A program made the translations under genes and the position numbers. A DNA stretch of 7,580 bases from Flavobacterium sp. (GTDB taxonomy: Bacteria; Bacteroidota; Bacteroidia; Flavobacteriales; Flavobacteriaceae). The DNA is taken from contig JAAURU010000175.1 in NCBI GenBank assembly GCA_012032075.1, positions 1 to 7,580 on the forward strand, given 5' to 3'. The notes beneath the pieces were generated by a model, which was not told the DNA's origin, made no database searches, and saw only the letters and a list, made by a program, of their open reading frames with translations. Position 1 is the first letter of the stretch. Every line of letters begins with the position of its first letter. Below are positions 7,232-7,580 of this stretch, one piece after another.

Positions 7232-7580
7232 ATGGATAGAAAAATTAAGGAAAGAATAGCAAAAGGATATTCTTTAGATATAGGTAAAGTAATTGATCAA
7301 AGCTTTGAAATTTTCAAGAAAACGTTTTTAATCGCAGGATTAGGATATTTTTTATTAGGTATTGTAGTGTTTATTTTAGCCGTTACAATAGGAATTTTTT
7401 TTGCTGGTGTTACTTCTTTAACTGATTTTGCAATTAAAATGGATGAAATGAAATTAGAAAGTTCATTTTTGATAGGAAACACAATTTTTGCTGTTGTTTT
7501 TGCCTCTTTAATTGCCCCAACTTAATGCTGGGTTTTTAAAACTGTGTTATTTGGCAAAACTAACAAAGAAGTTCAAATAG
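7232..7580 (+). CDS. Membrane protein of unknown function, 3' end missing, two compensating frame breaks
   Basis: The N-terminal part of a membrane protein running off the right edge. A polar start (about 1-30, with SLDIGKVIDQSFEIFKK) precedes a long hydrophobic segment (about 32-60), a short amphipathic stretch and a second hydrophobic segment (about 79-95). As written, the frame stops at 7523-7525. An extra A at 7519-7520 explains this, because removing it restores IAPLNAGFLKLCYLAK. A lost A at 7556-7559 then returns to the first frame with TNKEVQI. The pattern of SLI(G/A)PLNAGF followed by a polar NKE segment recalls unnamed Flavobacteriaceae membrane proteins, and I cannot assign a function. 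It is transcribed divergently from the lipoprotein-headed operon, with 139 bp between the two starts. The TAG at 7578-7580 lies in the intermediate frame and is probably not the real stop. Confidence 0.75.

Noticed and set aside
7297..7482. Minus-strand open frame opposite the right-edge membrane protein
   Set aside because: The plus-strand frame encodes clear membrane helices; the reverse frame has no signal or recognisable content.
7578..7580. TAG as the stop of the right-edge membrane protein
   Set aside because: It is in the frame lying between two inferred compensating indels. The restored frame reads on past the window end.

Overview
The window looks like chromosome of a low-GC member of the Flavobacteriaceae (Bacteroidota). 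The signs are strong A+T bias, a fused SecDF protein, a GldH-like gliding lipoprotein, A-rich leaders without Shine-Dalgarno sequences, and two promoter-like sites of the Bacteroidota type (TTG, 20 bases, TAnnTTTG). I see no insertion sequence, phage gene, CRISPR array, tRNA or rRNA.

Plus strand, left part: the window opens inside a malate dehydrogenase gene (mdh, 5' end missing). It is followed by a weak terminator and a perfect 12-bp hairpin. A promoter then leads into secDF (1035 to about 3987), which ends in a strong terminator at 4012-4041. A small GldH-like lipoprotein gene (4069-4522) follows.

Minus strand, middle and right: a compact four-gene unit is read from 7092 down to 4525. In order it encodes a lipoprotein of no family I recognise, a seven-helix membrane protein, a one-helix histidine kinase of the HisKA_3 type, and a NarL/LuxR-type response regulator. 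Neighbouring genes are 3 nt apart or overlap by 28 and 17 nt. A promoter and an operator-like dyad sit just upstream of the lipoprotein gene. The kinase has almost no extracytoplasmic part, so I infer that the seven-helix protein, perhaps with the lipoprotein, supplies the sensing. This cassette is the best candidate for something undescribed. The regulator gene ends 2 nt from the end of the convergent GldH-like gene.

Plus strand, right edge: a membrane protein gene starts at 7232, divergent from the cassette, and runs off the window.

An important caveat is that almost every gene is interrupted by single-base frame changes, about 15 in all. Most are lost bases, many of them in runs of A or T. 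Restoring one base at each site gives complete, family-typical proteins. Since the essential secDF is among those hit, I read these as sequencing or assembly errors (for example uncorrected long reads) and annotate the restored genes.
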